Numbered from the stretch's first letter, positions 16,116 to 23,795 are shown. The stretch: 64,000 nucleotides of DNA from an uncultured Clostridia bacterium (GCA_947644595.1 CANSAE010000003.1:164631-228630), one strand, 5' to 3'. Translations and numbers: made by a program. Notes: a model not told the origin generated them from the letters alone.

Positions 16116-16300
16116 GCCCTCGCCCCTATGGGGAGAGGGTGGCGCATAGCGCCGGGTGAGGGGTTCCCAGACAAAAGCAAAATTTCGGAACCCCTCAGCA
16201 CAAGGCATAAGTTCCGGCAGCCAAATCAAAGATTTGGGCCGTCACTTAATCCGTCACGGCTTCGCCGTGCCACCTTCCCCCCATAGGGGGGAGGCCCAAA
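16116..16300. repeat. Composite palindromic intergenic repeat
   Basis: A gene-free stretch with paired GC-rich blocks. The left end has CCCCTATGGGGAGAGGG, GGCGCATAGCGCC and GTGAGGGGTTCC, the last answered by GGAACCCCTCA. The right end has CACGGCTTCGCCGTG then CCTTCCCCCCATAGGGGGGA. The layout resembles a short non-autonomous palindromic element rather than a gene. It contains one copy of the CAGCCAAATC repeat (16211-16245). Confidence 0.55.
16211..16245. repeat. CAGCCAAA hairpin repeat, copy 1
   Basis: GTTCCGGCAGCC, then the CCAAATC-AAA-GATTTGG hairpin, then GCCGTCAC. Two further copies lie in tandem at 20765-20852. Confidence 0.6.
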
Positions 16301-16412
16301 AAAACGGGCGGTAGTTCGACATTGCAGGGGATTCACAAGGGGCGGGAGCTCCTTGTGCCGCTGGGGGGTCCGGGGCGAAACGGAACGCCCCGGCGGTTTT
16401 CTTTGGGATCGG

Positions 16413-16448
16413 AAACCCGTTTCTTTTCACGCGAAAAGAAATGGGTTT
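16413..16448. repeat. 16-bp stem hairpin repeat, copy 1
   Basis: AAACCCGTTTCTTTTC pairs with GAAAAGAAATGGGTTT around an ACGC loop, with one G-T pair. A related copy is at 54820-54852. The rest of 16301-16474 is non-coding and contains small GC hairpins such as GGGGCG...CGCCCC. Confidence 0.55.
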
Positions 16449-16474
16449 GCATTGTCGGCAGAAAGGGAACCTAT

Positions 16475-16690
16475 TTATGTCTTGTCATTAGGATATCCAT
16501 TTCTCAACAGCTCGTCCGTGGTGGTCCTGAAAATTTTTGCCAACTCCACAACGATATGGCAGGGAAATTCACTTTCCCCTCGTTCCCAGCGGGAATACTG
16601 CTTTTGTGTAGTACCGAGCATTTCTGCAACTGCTATTTGTGTTAATTTCGCATTCTCACGAATGTCACGAATATTCGGATAAATATACAT
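16475..16690 (-). CDS. Small XRE-family repressor
   Basis: A 71-residue protein (MYIYPNIRDIRENAKLTQIA...) made almost entirely of a Cro/CI-type helix-turn-helix (TQIAVAEMLGTTQKQYSRWERGESEFP). The start at 16690 has AGGAG at the right distance; the longer frame upstream overlaps the promoter. It is divergent from a small DUF6809-like gene, with a palindromic operator covering that gene's -35. The two look like a regulator and its target, a pairing often seen in small mobile or phage-derived cassettes. Confidence 0.8.
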   Translation of the reverse strand: MYIYPNIRDIRENAKLTQIAVAEMLGTTQKQYSRWERGESEFPCHIVVELAKIFRTTTDELLRNGYPNDKT

Positions 16691-16726
16691 ATAATTTCTC
16701 CTGCGAAGTGATATTACACCACAAAA

Positions 16727-16763
16727 TTGGGGTATTGACAATAGCCCCAAAATGGGTTATTAT
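16727..16763 (+). promoter_or_regulatory. Promoter and palindromic operator between the XRE gene and 16787
   Basis: -35 TTGACA (16735-16740), 17-base spacer, -10 TATTAT (16758-16763). A near-perfect palindrome TTGGGGTATTG / CAATAGCCCCAA (16727-16750) is centred on the -35, a classic repressor position. Confidence 0.75.
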
Positions 16764-16786
16764 GTTAAAAAAGGAGGTACACCCCC

Positions 16787-16960
16787 ATGAAAAGCATCAT
16801 CGACCAAATCTACCGCGACAACTTCAGCGGCAAACAGCCGCCGGTGTTCGATGACTCGGAACAGCAGCGCCAGTGGGAGCAAAGCACCATGTTCTATACC
16901 GGCTTTTGCCTGGGCGCCCGCCTGATGCTGGAAACGCTCTCCTGCCCGGACTTCGACTGA
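16787..16960 (+). CDS. Small DUF6809-like protein
   Basis: A 57-residue protein (MKSIIDQIYRDNFSGKQPPV...) with AAGGAGG upstream and a near-consensus promoter. The spacing of the N-terminal YRDNF segment and the C-terminal FYTGFCLGARLMLET helix recalls DUF6809 proteins from phage and conjugative elements; this is recognition by eye. It is presumably repressed by the divergent XRE protein. Its stop codon abuts the stop of the convergent thymidine kinase with no spacing. Confidence 0.65.
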   Translation: MKSIIDQIYRDNFSGKQPPVFDDSEQQRQWEQSTMFYTGFCLGARLMLETLSCPDFD

Positions 16961-17557
16961 CTACAGCAGCGTATCATCATAGCCTCGCTGGGCGGCAATC
17001 TTGTCCCGCCAGCAACGGTGGCACATGGCGACATACGAATCGTTGCCGCCTAAAAATACCTGGCTGCCTTCTGTGACGATTTTGCCGTTTTCGTCCAGCC
17101 GGGCGTTCACCGTGGCTTTTTTTCCGCAGGCGCACACGGTCTTGATCTCCGTGATGGAATCCGCCAGCTCCAACAGGCGCTGGGAGCCGGGGAAGCAGTG
17201 GGTGAGAAAATCCGTGCGCAGGCCGAAGCACAGCACGGGGATGTCCTCATCGTCCACCATGTTCCGGAGTTCGTCAATCTGCGCGGGTGTGAAAAACTGA
17301 GACTCGTCGGAGATGATGACGTCGTGCCGCCCGGCGGCTTTGTAGGCGTCCCGGATGCTCTCATTCGGGGTGATGACCTCCGCCACGGCTTCCAACCCGA
17401 TGCGGGAGCGGACGATGTCGGCCCCGTCCCGGTCGTCGATGCTGGGCTTGATGAGCCACACAGACATGCCCAGCTCCTCGTAATTGAATTTGGTGATAAG
17501 CGCCTGGGCGGACTTGGACGACCCCATCGCGCCGTATTTGAAGTATAATTTTGCCAC
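16961..17557 (-). CDS. tdk: Thymidine kinase (type II)
   Basis: A 198-residue type II thymidine kinase that phosphorylates thymidine with ATP in pyrimidine deoxynucleoside salvage. Start is GTG at 17557 (MAKLYFKYGAMGSSKSAQAL) with GGAGTGG upstream. The P-loop is GAMGSSKS (residues 9-16), ISDESQFF carries the catalytic Glu, and a structural zinc site is formed by CACG and CHRC in the C-terminal lasso domain. It follows the uridine kinase on the same strand at 165 bases, within a nucleoside-salvage neighbourhood. Confidence 0.95.
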   Translation of the reverse strand: MAKLYFKYGAMGSSKSAQALITKFNYEELGMSVWLIKPSIDDRDGADIVRSRIGLEAVAEVITPNESIRDAYKAAGRHDVIISDESQFFTPAQIDELRNMVDDEDIPVLCFGLRTDFLTHCFPGSQRLLELADSITEIKTVCACGKKATVNARLDENGKIVTEGSQVFLGGNDSYVAMCHRCWRDKIAAQRGYDDTLL

Positions 17558-17628
17558 GTCAGAATCCACTCCATTCCTTCCCTGCGCCGCCAGCGGCACA
17601 GCTCATCCATTCCGTGATTCTTCCTTTC

Positions 17629-17694
17629 AAACGAAAACCCGCCGTTGCAACTGGGAAAAAGTCCAATTTTACGGGTGGTCTCTGTTTTCGTTTG
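17629..17694. repeat. Inverted repeat between udk and tdk
   Basis: CAAACGAAAAC (17629-17639) and GTTTTCGTTTG (17684-17694) are perfect 11-base complements, supported by weaker CCCG/CGGG pairing inside. There is no T-run on the minus strand, so it is not a simple terminator. It could be an RNA structure or processing site between the two kinase genes. Confidence 0.5.
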
Positions 17695-17722
17695 GGAAGG
17701 CCGCCGGTGTCGGCCTCATATT

Positions 17723-18337
17723 TTATGTATACAAATGCGTCTGAATCCGTCCCAGCAGCATTTCCAGGGCCACCAGGTTCCGGCCGCCCTCGGGAATGAT
17801 GATGTGGGCATTTTTCTTGCTGGGCTCCACAAAGGCCTCGTGCATGGGCTTGACAGTGGTCAGATACTGGTCCACCACAGATTCCAGGGTCCGTTCCCGT
17901 TTGTTCACGTCCCGGGTGATGCGCCGCAGGATGCGCACGTCGGCGTCGGTATCCACAAACACCCGGATGTCCATCTCGTCGCATAGGCGTTTGTCCGCCA
18001 GAATGAGGATGCCTTCCACGACGATGACCTTGGCGGGCTTGATCAGGACGGTGTCCTTGGACCGGTTGTGGATGGTGTAGTCATACACCGGGCACAGCAC
18101 GTTCTTGCCGCGCTTCAGGGCCTGGAGGTCCCGGATGAGCAGGTCCGTCTCGAAAGCGTCCGGGTGGTCGTAATTGAGCCTGGCGCGCTCCTCGTAGCTC
18201 ATGCCGTTGTGGGCCTTATAGTAGTTGTCATGGTAGATGACGGATACATCGCTGCCGAAGCGTTCCATGATGCGTTTGGTGATGGTGGTCTTGCCGGAGC
18301 CGGTGCCCCCGGCGATGCCGATGGTGAGAATATCCAT
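17723..18337 (-). CDS. udk: Uridine kinase
   Basis: A 204-residue uridine/cytidine kinase (MDILTIGIAGGTGSGKTTIT). It shows the P-loop GGTGSGKTT (10-18), YHDNYYK, NYDHPDAFE (substrate site) and RRITRD in the lid. The start at 18337 fits the family; longer frames upstream lie in the promoter. Transcription comes from a minus-strand promoter (18371-18399) interleaved with that of deoD. It salvages uridine and cytidine, complementing tdk downstream. Confidence 0.94.
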   Translation of the reverse strand: MDILTIGIAGGTGSGKTTITKRIMERFGSDVSVIYHDNYYKAHNGMSYEERARLNYDHPDAFETDLLIRDLQALKRGKNVLCPVYDYTIHNRSKDTVLIKPAKVIVVEGILILADKRLCDEMDIRVFVDTDADVRILRRITRDVNKRERTLESVVDQYLTTVKPMHEAFVEPSKKNAHIIIPEGGRNLVALEMLLGRIQTHLYT

Positions 18338-18370
18338 AGCCGCGCCCCACAGTCTCTCAGTTTTCTTTTT

Positions 18371-18399
18371 ATCATACCACATTCAGGGACAAGATGCAA
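18371..18399 (-). promoter_or_regulatory. Sigma-A promoter of udk-tdk
   Basis: Minus strand: -35 TTGCAT (18394-18399), 17-base spacer, -10 TATGAT (18371-18376). Confidence 0.75.
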
Positions 18400-18400
18400 T

Positions 18401-18429
18401 TTGACTTTATCCACAATTCACATTATAAT
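18401..18429 (+). promoter_or_regulatory. Sigma-A promoter of deoD
   Basis: -35 TTGACT (18401-18406), 17-base spacer, -10 TATAAT (18424-18429). It lies one base from the -35 of the divergent udk promoter, so both could be controlled together. Confidence 0.85.
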
Positions 18430-18465
18430 GTTTTTACCAATTTGAGTTTTGAGGAGGCAGTTTCT

Positions 18466-19194
18466 ATGTCTAATATTCCCACCCCCCATATCTCCGCGAA
18501 AAAGGGAGAGATTGCCAAGACGGTGCTCATGCCCGGCGACCCCCTGCGGTCCAAATTCATCGCCGAGACCTTCCTGAAGGACGCGGTCTTGGTGAACAAC
18601 GTCCGAGGTGTCCAAGGCTACACCGGCACCTGGAAGGGTGTGCCTGTTACAGTGCAGGCCAGCGGCATGGGCATCCCGTCCATCGGCATTTACAGCTATG
18701 AGCTGTACAACTTCTACGATGTGGAAAATATCATCCGCATCGGCTCCGCCGGCGCTTTGAGCACCGATTTGCACGTCATGGACGTGGTGGCCGGTATGGG
18801 CGCGTGTACCGATTCCAACTTCGTCCACCAGTTCGGAATCAACGGTACCTTCGCCCCTATCGCCAGCTACAAGCTGCTCACCACCGCCGTGGAGGCCGCC
18901 AAGGCCCGAGACGTGGACATGAAGGTGGGCAATATTTTGTCCTCGGACAACTTCTACGATATGGACGGCAAGGATCCCAGCACCGAGTGGGCGAAAATGG
19001 GCGTGCTGTGCGTGGAGATGGAGGGCGCGGGACTGTACATGAATGCCGCCCGGGCAGGGAAGAACGCCCTTTGCATCTGCACCATCTCCGACCACATCAC
19101 CCTGCCGGAAGAGATCCTCACCTCCAACCAGCGCCAGACCGCCATGACCCAGATGATCGAGATCGCACTGGACACCGCGGCGATGCTGGGATGA
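18466..19194 (+). CDS. deoD: Purine nucleoside phosphorylase (DeoD type)
   Basis: A 242-residue hexameric-type PNP that splits purine (deoxy)nucleosides into base and (deoxy)ribose-1-phosphate. Family motifs: MPGDPLRSKFIAETFL, the phosphate-binding region RIGSAGAL, VEMEGAGLY and the catalytic Asp in ISDHI. GAGGAGG precedes the ATG. It stands between divergent kinases and the nucleoside importer, so it likely processes imported purine nucleosides. Confidence 0.96.
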   Translation: MSNIPTPHISAKKGEIAKTVLMPGDPLRSKFIAETFLKDAVLVNNVRGVQGYTGTWKGVPVTVQASGMGIPSIGIYSYELYNFYDVENIIRIGSAGALSTDLHVMDVVAGMGACTDSNFVHQFGINGTFAPIASYKLLTTAVEAAKARDVDMKVGNILSSDNFYDMDGKDPSTEWAKMGVLCVEMEGAGLYMNAARAGKNALCICTISDHITLPEEILTSNQRQTAMTQMIEIALDTAAMLG

Positions 19195-19286
19195 ACCCAC
19201 CCGCCTGTCGGACTTCCTGAATGTGTCAAATAGAATTCGTAGGGGACGGTTCCAAACCGTCCCGGTTGTTCGTCCCACACTGCATT

Positions 19287-19366
19287 TCCCGGGCGGGTTG
19301 GCGATGTGAGCGTGAAGTGCGAGGAAGTCCCTTTGTGGGAAACCCGCCCCTACGGTATCGAACATA
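19287..19366. repeat. GGGCGGGTT/AACCCGCCC intergenic repeat, copy 1
   Basis: GGGCGGGTT at 19291 is answered by AACCCGCCCCTACGGTATCG at 19341-19360. The same 3' signature recurs at 48561-48600. Another small hairpin (GGGACGGTT/AACCGTCCC) precedes it, so 19195-19428 is repeat-rich and non-coding. Confidence 0.5.
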
Positions 19367-19428
19367 CATTGACGCATAGGGCTGGCACTTGAAAAAGTGA
19401 ATTTTTTTGGAATTCTGCCGGAATTTAG

Positions 19429-19457
19429 TTGCATTCCGGTGAGGGGTATTGTATACT
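19429..19457 (+). promoter_or_regulatory. Sigma-A promoter of the BMP lipoprotein gene
   Basis: -35 TTGCAT (19429-19434), 17-base spacer, -10 TATACT (19452-19457). The resulting leader of about 88 bases holds two small hairpins (CGGAAA/TTTCCG and GCCGCC/GGCGGT). Confidence 0.8.
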
Positions 19458-19549
19458 TTTCTTGGAATGTGCGGAAACTATTTCCGTCTTTACCAAAGAA
19501 TTTTGCCGCCGGACAGGCGGTGAATCAAAAATTTAGGAGGATGAACAAC

Positions 19550-20608
19550 ATGAACATGAAAAAGATGCTTGCTCTGCTGCTGGCTCTGGTCATGGTGCTG
19601 TCTCTGGCGGCCTGCGGTCCCAAGGACGAAGGCAAGGATCCCGATGACGCCAGCAACACCGATGTGCAGGAGCCGACCACCGTTAAGATCGGCATGGTGA
19701 CCGACGTGGGCGGCGTGAACGACCAGTCCTTCAACCAGGGCGCCTGGGAAGGCCTGCAGGATCTGGCTTCCAAGAACAGCAACTTCGACGTGAAGTATCT
19801 GGAAAGCGCTACTGACGCAGACTACGCCGCCAATATCCAGAACTTCCTGGATGAGGAGTACGACCTCATCATTTGCGTGGGCTTCATGCTGGCGGACGCC
19901 ACCCGTGAGGCCGCTATGGCCAACCCCGACCAGAAGTTTGCCATCGTGGACGACGCGACCAATGCGGATCTGGACAACGTGGCCTGCCTGATGTTCTCTC
20001 AGGAGCAGGCTTCCTATCTGGTGGGCATCGTGGCCGGCATGATGACCGAGACCAACAATGTCGGCTATGTGCAGGGTATGGTTTCTGACAACATGAACTT
20101 GTTCGGCATCGGCTATGTTTCCGGCGTCAAGTCCGTGAACCCCGATATCACCATCCAGCAGTACAACGCCAACAGCTTCGGCGATGCCGCTGTGGGTTCC
20201 ACCGCGGCTGTGGATATGGTGACCAAGGGTGCTGATGTCATCTACCACGCGGCTGGCGGCACCGGCGGCGGCGTCATTTCCGCCTGCCAGCAGGAAGGCA
20301 TCTACGCCATCGGTGTGGACTCCGACCAGTCCCACCTGGCCCCCGAGACCGTCATTACCTCCGCCATGAAGCGCGTGGACGTGGCCTGCCAGGATATCTG
20401 CCTGGCTGTGCTGAACGACGAGTTCACCGGCGGTGTGCATCAGTATGACCTGTCCAACAACGGCGTGGGCATCGCTCCCACCCAGGACCTGCTGCCCGAG
20501 GAAGTCATCGATGCCGTCAACGACGCCATGACGAAGATCGGCTCCGGCGAGATCAAGGTCCCCACCACTGTGGCTGAGTGCCCCGAGTTCACTCTGGCCA
20601 ACGCCTGA
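19550..20608 (+). CDS. BMP-family nucleoside-binding lipoprotein
   Basis: A 352-residue substrate-binding lipoprotein of the BmpA/PnrA family for a nucleoside ABC importer. Signal peptide with lipobox LSLAAC (Cys23), then the BMP fold: KIGMVTDVGGVNDQSFNQGAWEGL, YAANIQNFLDEEYDLIICVGF, the glycine-rich IYHAAGGTGGGVI and IGVDSDQS, all typical. The ATG at 19550 is preferred over the one at 19541, which touches the AGGAGG site. The matching ATPase and permeases lie 3 kb downstream, after an inserted glycyl-radical enzyme pair. A terminator follows, so the receptor can be made in excess. Confidence 0.93.
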   Translation: MNMKKMLALLLALVMVLSLAACGPKDEGKDPDDASNTDVQEPTTVKIGMVTDVGGVNDQSFNQGAWEGLQDLASKNSNFDVKYLESATDADYAANIQNFLDEEYDLIICVGFMLADATREAAMANPDQKFAIVDDATNADLDNVACLMFSQEQASYLVGIVAGMMTETNNVGYVQGMVSDNMNLFGIGYVSGVKSVNPDITIQQYNANSFGDAAVGSTAAVDMVTKGADVIYHAAGGTGGGVISACQQEGIYAIGVDSDQSHLAPETVITSAMKRVDVACQDICLAVLNDEFTGGVHQYDLSNNGVGIAPTQDLLPEEVIDAVNDAMTKIGSGEIKVPTTVAECPEFTLANA

Positions 20609-20635
20609 GTCACTCCCCGGCTGACGGTCGTTCCT

Positions 20636-20682
20636 CACAAAATCGAACCCACTGCGTTGGGTTTCGACTTTGTGAAATCAAA
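20636..20682. repeat. CACAAAATC hairpin repeat, copy 1
   Basis: CACAAAATCGAACCC and GGGTTTCGACTTTGTG arms around ACTGCGTT. A close relative lies at 62122-62165 beside the tRNA genes. Confidence 0.55.
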
Positions 20683-20685
20683 TAG

Positions 20686-20719
20686 GAAAAGCGTGTCACG
20701 TAAGTGGCACGCTTTTTTA
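20686..20719 (+). terminator. Terminator after the BMP lipoprotein gene
   Basis: AAGCGTGTCAC / GTGGCACGCTT stem with GTAA loop and T6. Confidence 0.85.
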
Positions 20720-20764
20720 TTGCGAAGAGCTCCCACACACCTTGCGGCCTGTGGCTGCGGCGAA

Positions 20765-20852
20765 GGTTCGCGCAGCCAAACCGAAGAATTGGGCGCTCAC
20801 AGTTCCTGCGGAACAAAGTTCGCGCAGCCAAATCAAAGATTTGGGCGCTCAC
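20765..20852. repeat. Tandem CAGCCAAA hairpin repeats, copies 2 and 3
   Basis: Two direct copies of a unit of about 35 bases, GTTCGCGCAGCC-hairpin-GGGCGCTCAC, at 20766-20800 and 20818-20852. The first has diverged in the hairpin (CCAAACCGAAGAATTGG). The third window copy is at 16211. Together with the hairpin at 20636 and the terminator they fill the 369-base gap before yjjI. A TATAAT box at 20937 with a weak -35 (TAGAAA, 17-base spacing) probably starts yjjI. Confidence 0.6.
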
Positions 20853-20977
20853 TTTTGTGCATTTTTTGAAAAACAGATCAGGAAGATTTGTAAAGTCCTC
20901 ACATCAAAAAATGTAGAAACAGGTCGCGGAGTATGATATAATTATATAAAGTATGACTTCCGAGGGAGGAACTGTTT

Positions 20978-22522
20978 ATGAAACGTGTATTAACACCTGA
21001 AATGATAGAGGAAAAGCGGCAGGATGTGTTCAATATCCTGGTGGACCCCACCTCCAGTCACGAGCAGCGGGTGACCTATCTGGCCCGGGCGGCGGAGAAT
21101 TTCCTCACCGTTCTGGATGAGCCGGAGGGGCTGGACGAGTTGCTGCGCTGCGATATCGATACCCGGTGCATCTGCAACCTGTTTGAGGGGGACGCACCTT
21201 ACCGTCCTCGGTATATCTGCATTGATTTTGAAAAATTCCTGCGGGAGGGCAGTGCCTTTTTGCAGCTGGGTCCGGCCAAGGATTTTTCCGAGGCCCTGAC
21301 TAACCTCATGATCATGTACCACAACATCCCCAGCATTACCAATTACCCCGTGTATATCGGCGATTTGGACGTGCTGCTGGACCCGTATATCACCGATTTG
21401 TCCGACGAAGAAGTGAGAAAGGCCCTGCGCCTGTGGATGACCACCATCGACCGCACTATTCTGGATTCCTTCTGCCACGCCAACATCGGTCCCAAGGCCA
21501 CCCGCTTGGGCTATCTGCTCATGGAGGTGGAAGGCGAACTGGAAAACGCGGTGCCGAACCTTACCATGCGGGTCGCCAAGGACACGCCGGACGACTTCGT
21601 TCTGGCGGGGGTGAAGTGCTCTTTGAAGTCCGCCAAGCCCAGCTTTGCCAATGACGAGATGTTCCGTGGCGAGCTGGGGGACGATTACTGCATCGCCAGC
21701 TGCTACAACGGATTGTACAAAGGCGGCGGATCTTACACCCTGAGCCGGCTCATTCTGTCCAACATCGCCAAACGGGCGAAAAATATCGAGGATTTCAAGA
21801 CCCGGGAGCTGCCCTACGTCATGGACATTATGGCCCGGTACATGGACGAGCGCATCCGCTTTTTGGTGGAGGACAGCGGCTGGTTCGAAAGCAGCTTTTT
21901 AGCCACGGAGGGCTTTGTGCAGCGGGAGAAATTCTCCGCCATGTACGGTCTGGTGGGCCTTGCCGAGTGTGTGAACCTCCTGCTGGAAAAGGAAGGCTGC
22001 ACCGAGCGCTTCGGCCACAGTGACCGAGCCAATCAGCTGGGCGTGGAGATCATGGATATCATCAACGACTTTAACAACAACCACTATAACAAATACTGCG
22101 AGGCCACCGGCGGGCACTTCCTGCTCCATGCACAGGTGGGCATTGAGAGCGACCACGACTGCTCTCCCGGTACCCGTATCCCCATCGGGGAAGAACCGGA
22201 TGAGCTGGTGGACCACCTGAATGTCATCAACCTCTTTCACAAGTATTTCCCCTCCGGCACCGGCGATATCTTCCCCATGGACCTGACGGTGCACAAAAAT
22301 CCCCAGTACGTGCTAGATATCATCCGGGGCGGCTTGGGCATGGATATCCGCTACCTGTCCTTCTACGGCAGCGATTCCGACGTGATTCGCGTCACCGGCT
22401 ACCTGGTGAAGCGTAGCGAGATGGAAAAGCTGGACGCAGGGCAGAACGTGCGGCAGAACACCACGGGTCTGGGCCTGGGCGCGTCCAAGAACTGCAAGAT
22501 TCTGGACCGCCGGGTGCGGTAA
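20978..22522 (+). CDS. yjjI: YjjI-type glycyl radical enzyme
   Basis: A 514-residue glycyl radical enzyme of the YjjI (DUF3029) family. The radical loop near the C-terminus is RVTGYLV with Gly474, and cysteines at 238 and 242 (YCIASCYNG) are candidates for the thiyl site. It is much shorter than pyruvate formate-lyase-type enzymes, as is usual for YjjI. GGGAGGAAC precedes the ATG. Its activase follows six bases downstream. The substrate of YjjI is not established to my knowledge; in E. coli yjjI-yjjW adjoins deoCABD, and here it lies inside a nucleoside importer operon next to deoD, pointing to (deoxy)ribose or nucleoside catabolism. Confidence 0.88.
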   Translation: MKRVLTPEMIEEKRQDVFNILVDPTSSHEQRVTYLARAAENFLTVLDEPEGLDELLRCDIDTRCICNLFEGDAPYRPRYICIDFEKFLREGSAFLQLGPAKDFSEALTNLMIMYHNIPSITNYPVYIGDLDVLLDPYITDLSDEEVRKALRLWMTTIDRTILDSFCHANIGPKATRLGYLLMEVEGELENAVPNLTMRVAKDTPDDFVLAGVKCSLKSAKPSFANDEMFRGELGDDYCIASCYNGLYKGGGSYTLSRLILSNIAKRAKNIEDFKTRELPYVMDIMARYMDERIRFLVEDSGWFESSFLATEGFVQREKFSAMYGLVGLAECVNLLLEKEGCTERFGHSDRANQLGVEIMDIINDFNNNHYNKYCEATGGHFLLHAQVGIESDHDCSPGTRIPIGEEPDELVDHLNVINLFHKYFPSGTGDIFPMDLTVHKNPQYVLDIIRGGLGMDIRYLSFYGSDSDVIRVTGYLVKRSEMEKLDAGQNVRQNTTGLGLGASKNCKILDRRVR

Positions 22523-22528
22523 GCGGAA

Positions 22529-23410
22529 ATGACTGCGGAACAAGTGGCCTTGCTGCCCGGCGCGGGCGGGCCTCCCCGGGCGACGGTGAATAAAATCATC
22601 CCCTTTTCCTGTGTGGACGGTCCGGGCAACCGCACAGCGGTGTTTTTGCAGGGCTGCAATTTTGACTGCCGGTACTGCCACAACCCGGAGACCATCCAGA
22701 CCTGCGTCCACTGCGGCGCCTGCGTTCCCTACTGCAAGCCCGGGGCCCTGTCCATCATGGCCGGCCGGGTGCAGTACGACATCAAAAAGTGCGTGCTGTG
22801 CGACGAATGCTTCCACCACTGCCCCCACGGCTCCTCCCCCCGGACCCGGGAGATGACCCCGGCCCAGGTGATGGACGAAGTGCGCAGGAATCTGCCCTTC
22901 ATCCGGGGGGTGACGGTCTCCGGCGGGGAATGCACCCGATGGCGGGACTTTTTGGTGGGCTTTCTGACCCTGGCGAAGGCCGAGGGTCTGGGCACCCTGC
23001 TGGATTCCAACGGCAGCCACGATTTTTCCGCCGACTCGGAATTGATAGCTGTGACCGACGGCGTGATGCTGGATGTGAAGGCATGGACCCCGGAGGACCA
23101 TGTGCGGGTCACCGGGTGGGATAACGCCCTGGTGCGAAAGAATCTGCGCTGGCTGGCGGAGCAGCACAAGCTGCCGGAGGTGCGCACGGTCATCGTGCCG
23201 GAACTGTTCGACTGTGAGCAGACCGTGCGGAATGTGTGCGAAGTGCTGTGGGAGACGGGGAATTTGAACACCCGGTATAAGATCATCTGTTACCGCCCCA
23301 TGGGGGTGCGGGAGGTCTACAAGGGGCTGAAAAGCCCGGAGCAGGCCGAACTGCAAAGACTGGCGGGCATCGCCCGGGGGTACGGCCTGACGGATGTGGT
23401 CATCATTTGA
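22529..23410 (+). CDS. yjjW: YjjW-type glycyl radical enzyme activase (radical SAM)
   Basis: A 293-residue radical SAM activase. The SAM-cluster motif CNFDCRYC (CxxxCxxC) follows DGPGNRTAVFLQG, and an inserted ferredoxin-like segment carries eight more cysteines (CVHCGACVPYC and CVLCDECFHHC), typical of activases with auxiliary [4Fe-4S] clusters. GGE is present in TVSGGECT. It installs the glycyl radical on the partner encoded immediately upstream. No strong ribosome binding site separates the two, so translation may be coupled. Confidence 0.9.
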   Translation: MTAEQVALLPGAGGPPRATVNKIIPFSCVDGPGNRTAVFLQGCNFDCRYCHNPETIQTCVHCGACVPYCKPGALSIMAGRVQYDIKKCVLCDECFHHCPHGSSPRTREMTPAQVMDEVRRNLPFIRGVTVSGGECTRWRDFLVGFLTLAKAEGLGTLLDSNGSHDFSADSELIAVTDGVMLDVKAWTPEDHVRVTGWDNALVRKNLRWLAEQHKLPEVRTVIVPELFDCEQTVRNVCEVLWETGNLNTRYKIICYRPMGVREVYKGLKSPEQAELQRLAGIARGYGLTDVVII

Positions 23411-23420
23411 GGTGTTGCTT

Positions 23421-23648
23421 GTGAAAAAATGGTATCTCCTGTTCTGCATTGCGGGACTGGCGCTCATTCTGGCGGCGACGCCCTTGGGCGCTTCGTGCGC
23501 CGTCGCCTGTCTGGACCGTATGGGCGGACTGGATTCGGATGTTTATATCACGCTCATGCGCGGCTTTATCACCGGTTTTCAAATCATCGGCGGGCTGGCC
23601 GCCGGGGTGTGCGGACTTGCGCTGGCTGTATCCGGGCGCGGCAGGTAA
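23421..23648 (+). CDS. Small two-helix membrane protein
   Basis: A 75-residue protein starting at GTG 23421 with GAGGTG six bases upstream, overlapping the yjjW stop region. The first hydrophobic helix (YLLFCIAGLALILAATPLGAS) carries two cysteines at its end, then a polar loop (DRMGGLDSDVYITLMRG) and a second helix (GFQIIGGLAAGVCGLALAVSG). I do not recognise the family. Its position ties it to yjjI-yjjW; a membrane tether or small transporter part is possible but unproven. Confidence 0.65.
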   Translation: MKKWYLLFCIAGLALILAATPLGASCAVACLDRMGGLDSDVYITLMRGFITGFQIIGGLAAGVCGLALAVSGRGR

Positions 23649-23795
23649 ATGGTATAGAATCCCACCGTTTGGGCGGGAGAATATAGACGCGCGGGGGACT
23701 GCGCACAGCGTTTCCCGGTCGGCTCCCTTCGGGGGGCGGCTGAAAAAAGTCGGCAGGAAGTTAGGACCTGCCGCTGAAACGAGGAGTTGGTATAA
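23649..23795 (+). other. Structured GC-rich leader before the nucleoside ABC ATPase
   Basis: 147 bases without a gene. Hairpins include CGGCAGG/CCTGCCG (23751-23773) and a GGCTCCC-TTCG-GGGGGC stem. No known riboswitch core was recognised. It could regulate transporter expression relative to the upstream enzymes. Confidence 0.4.
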
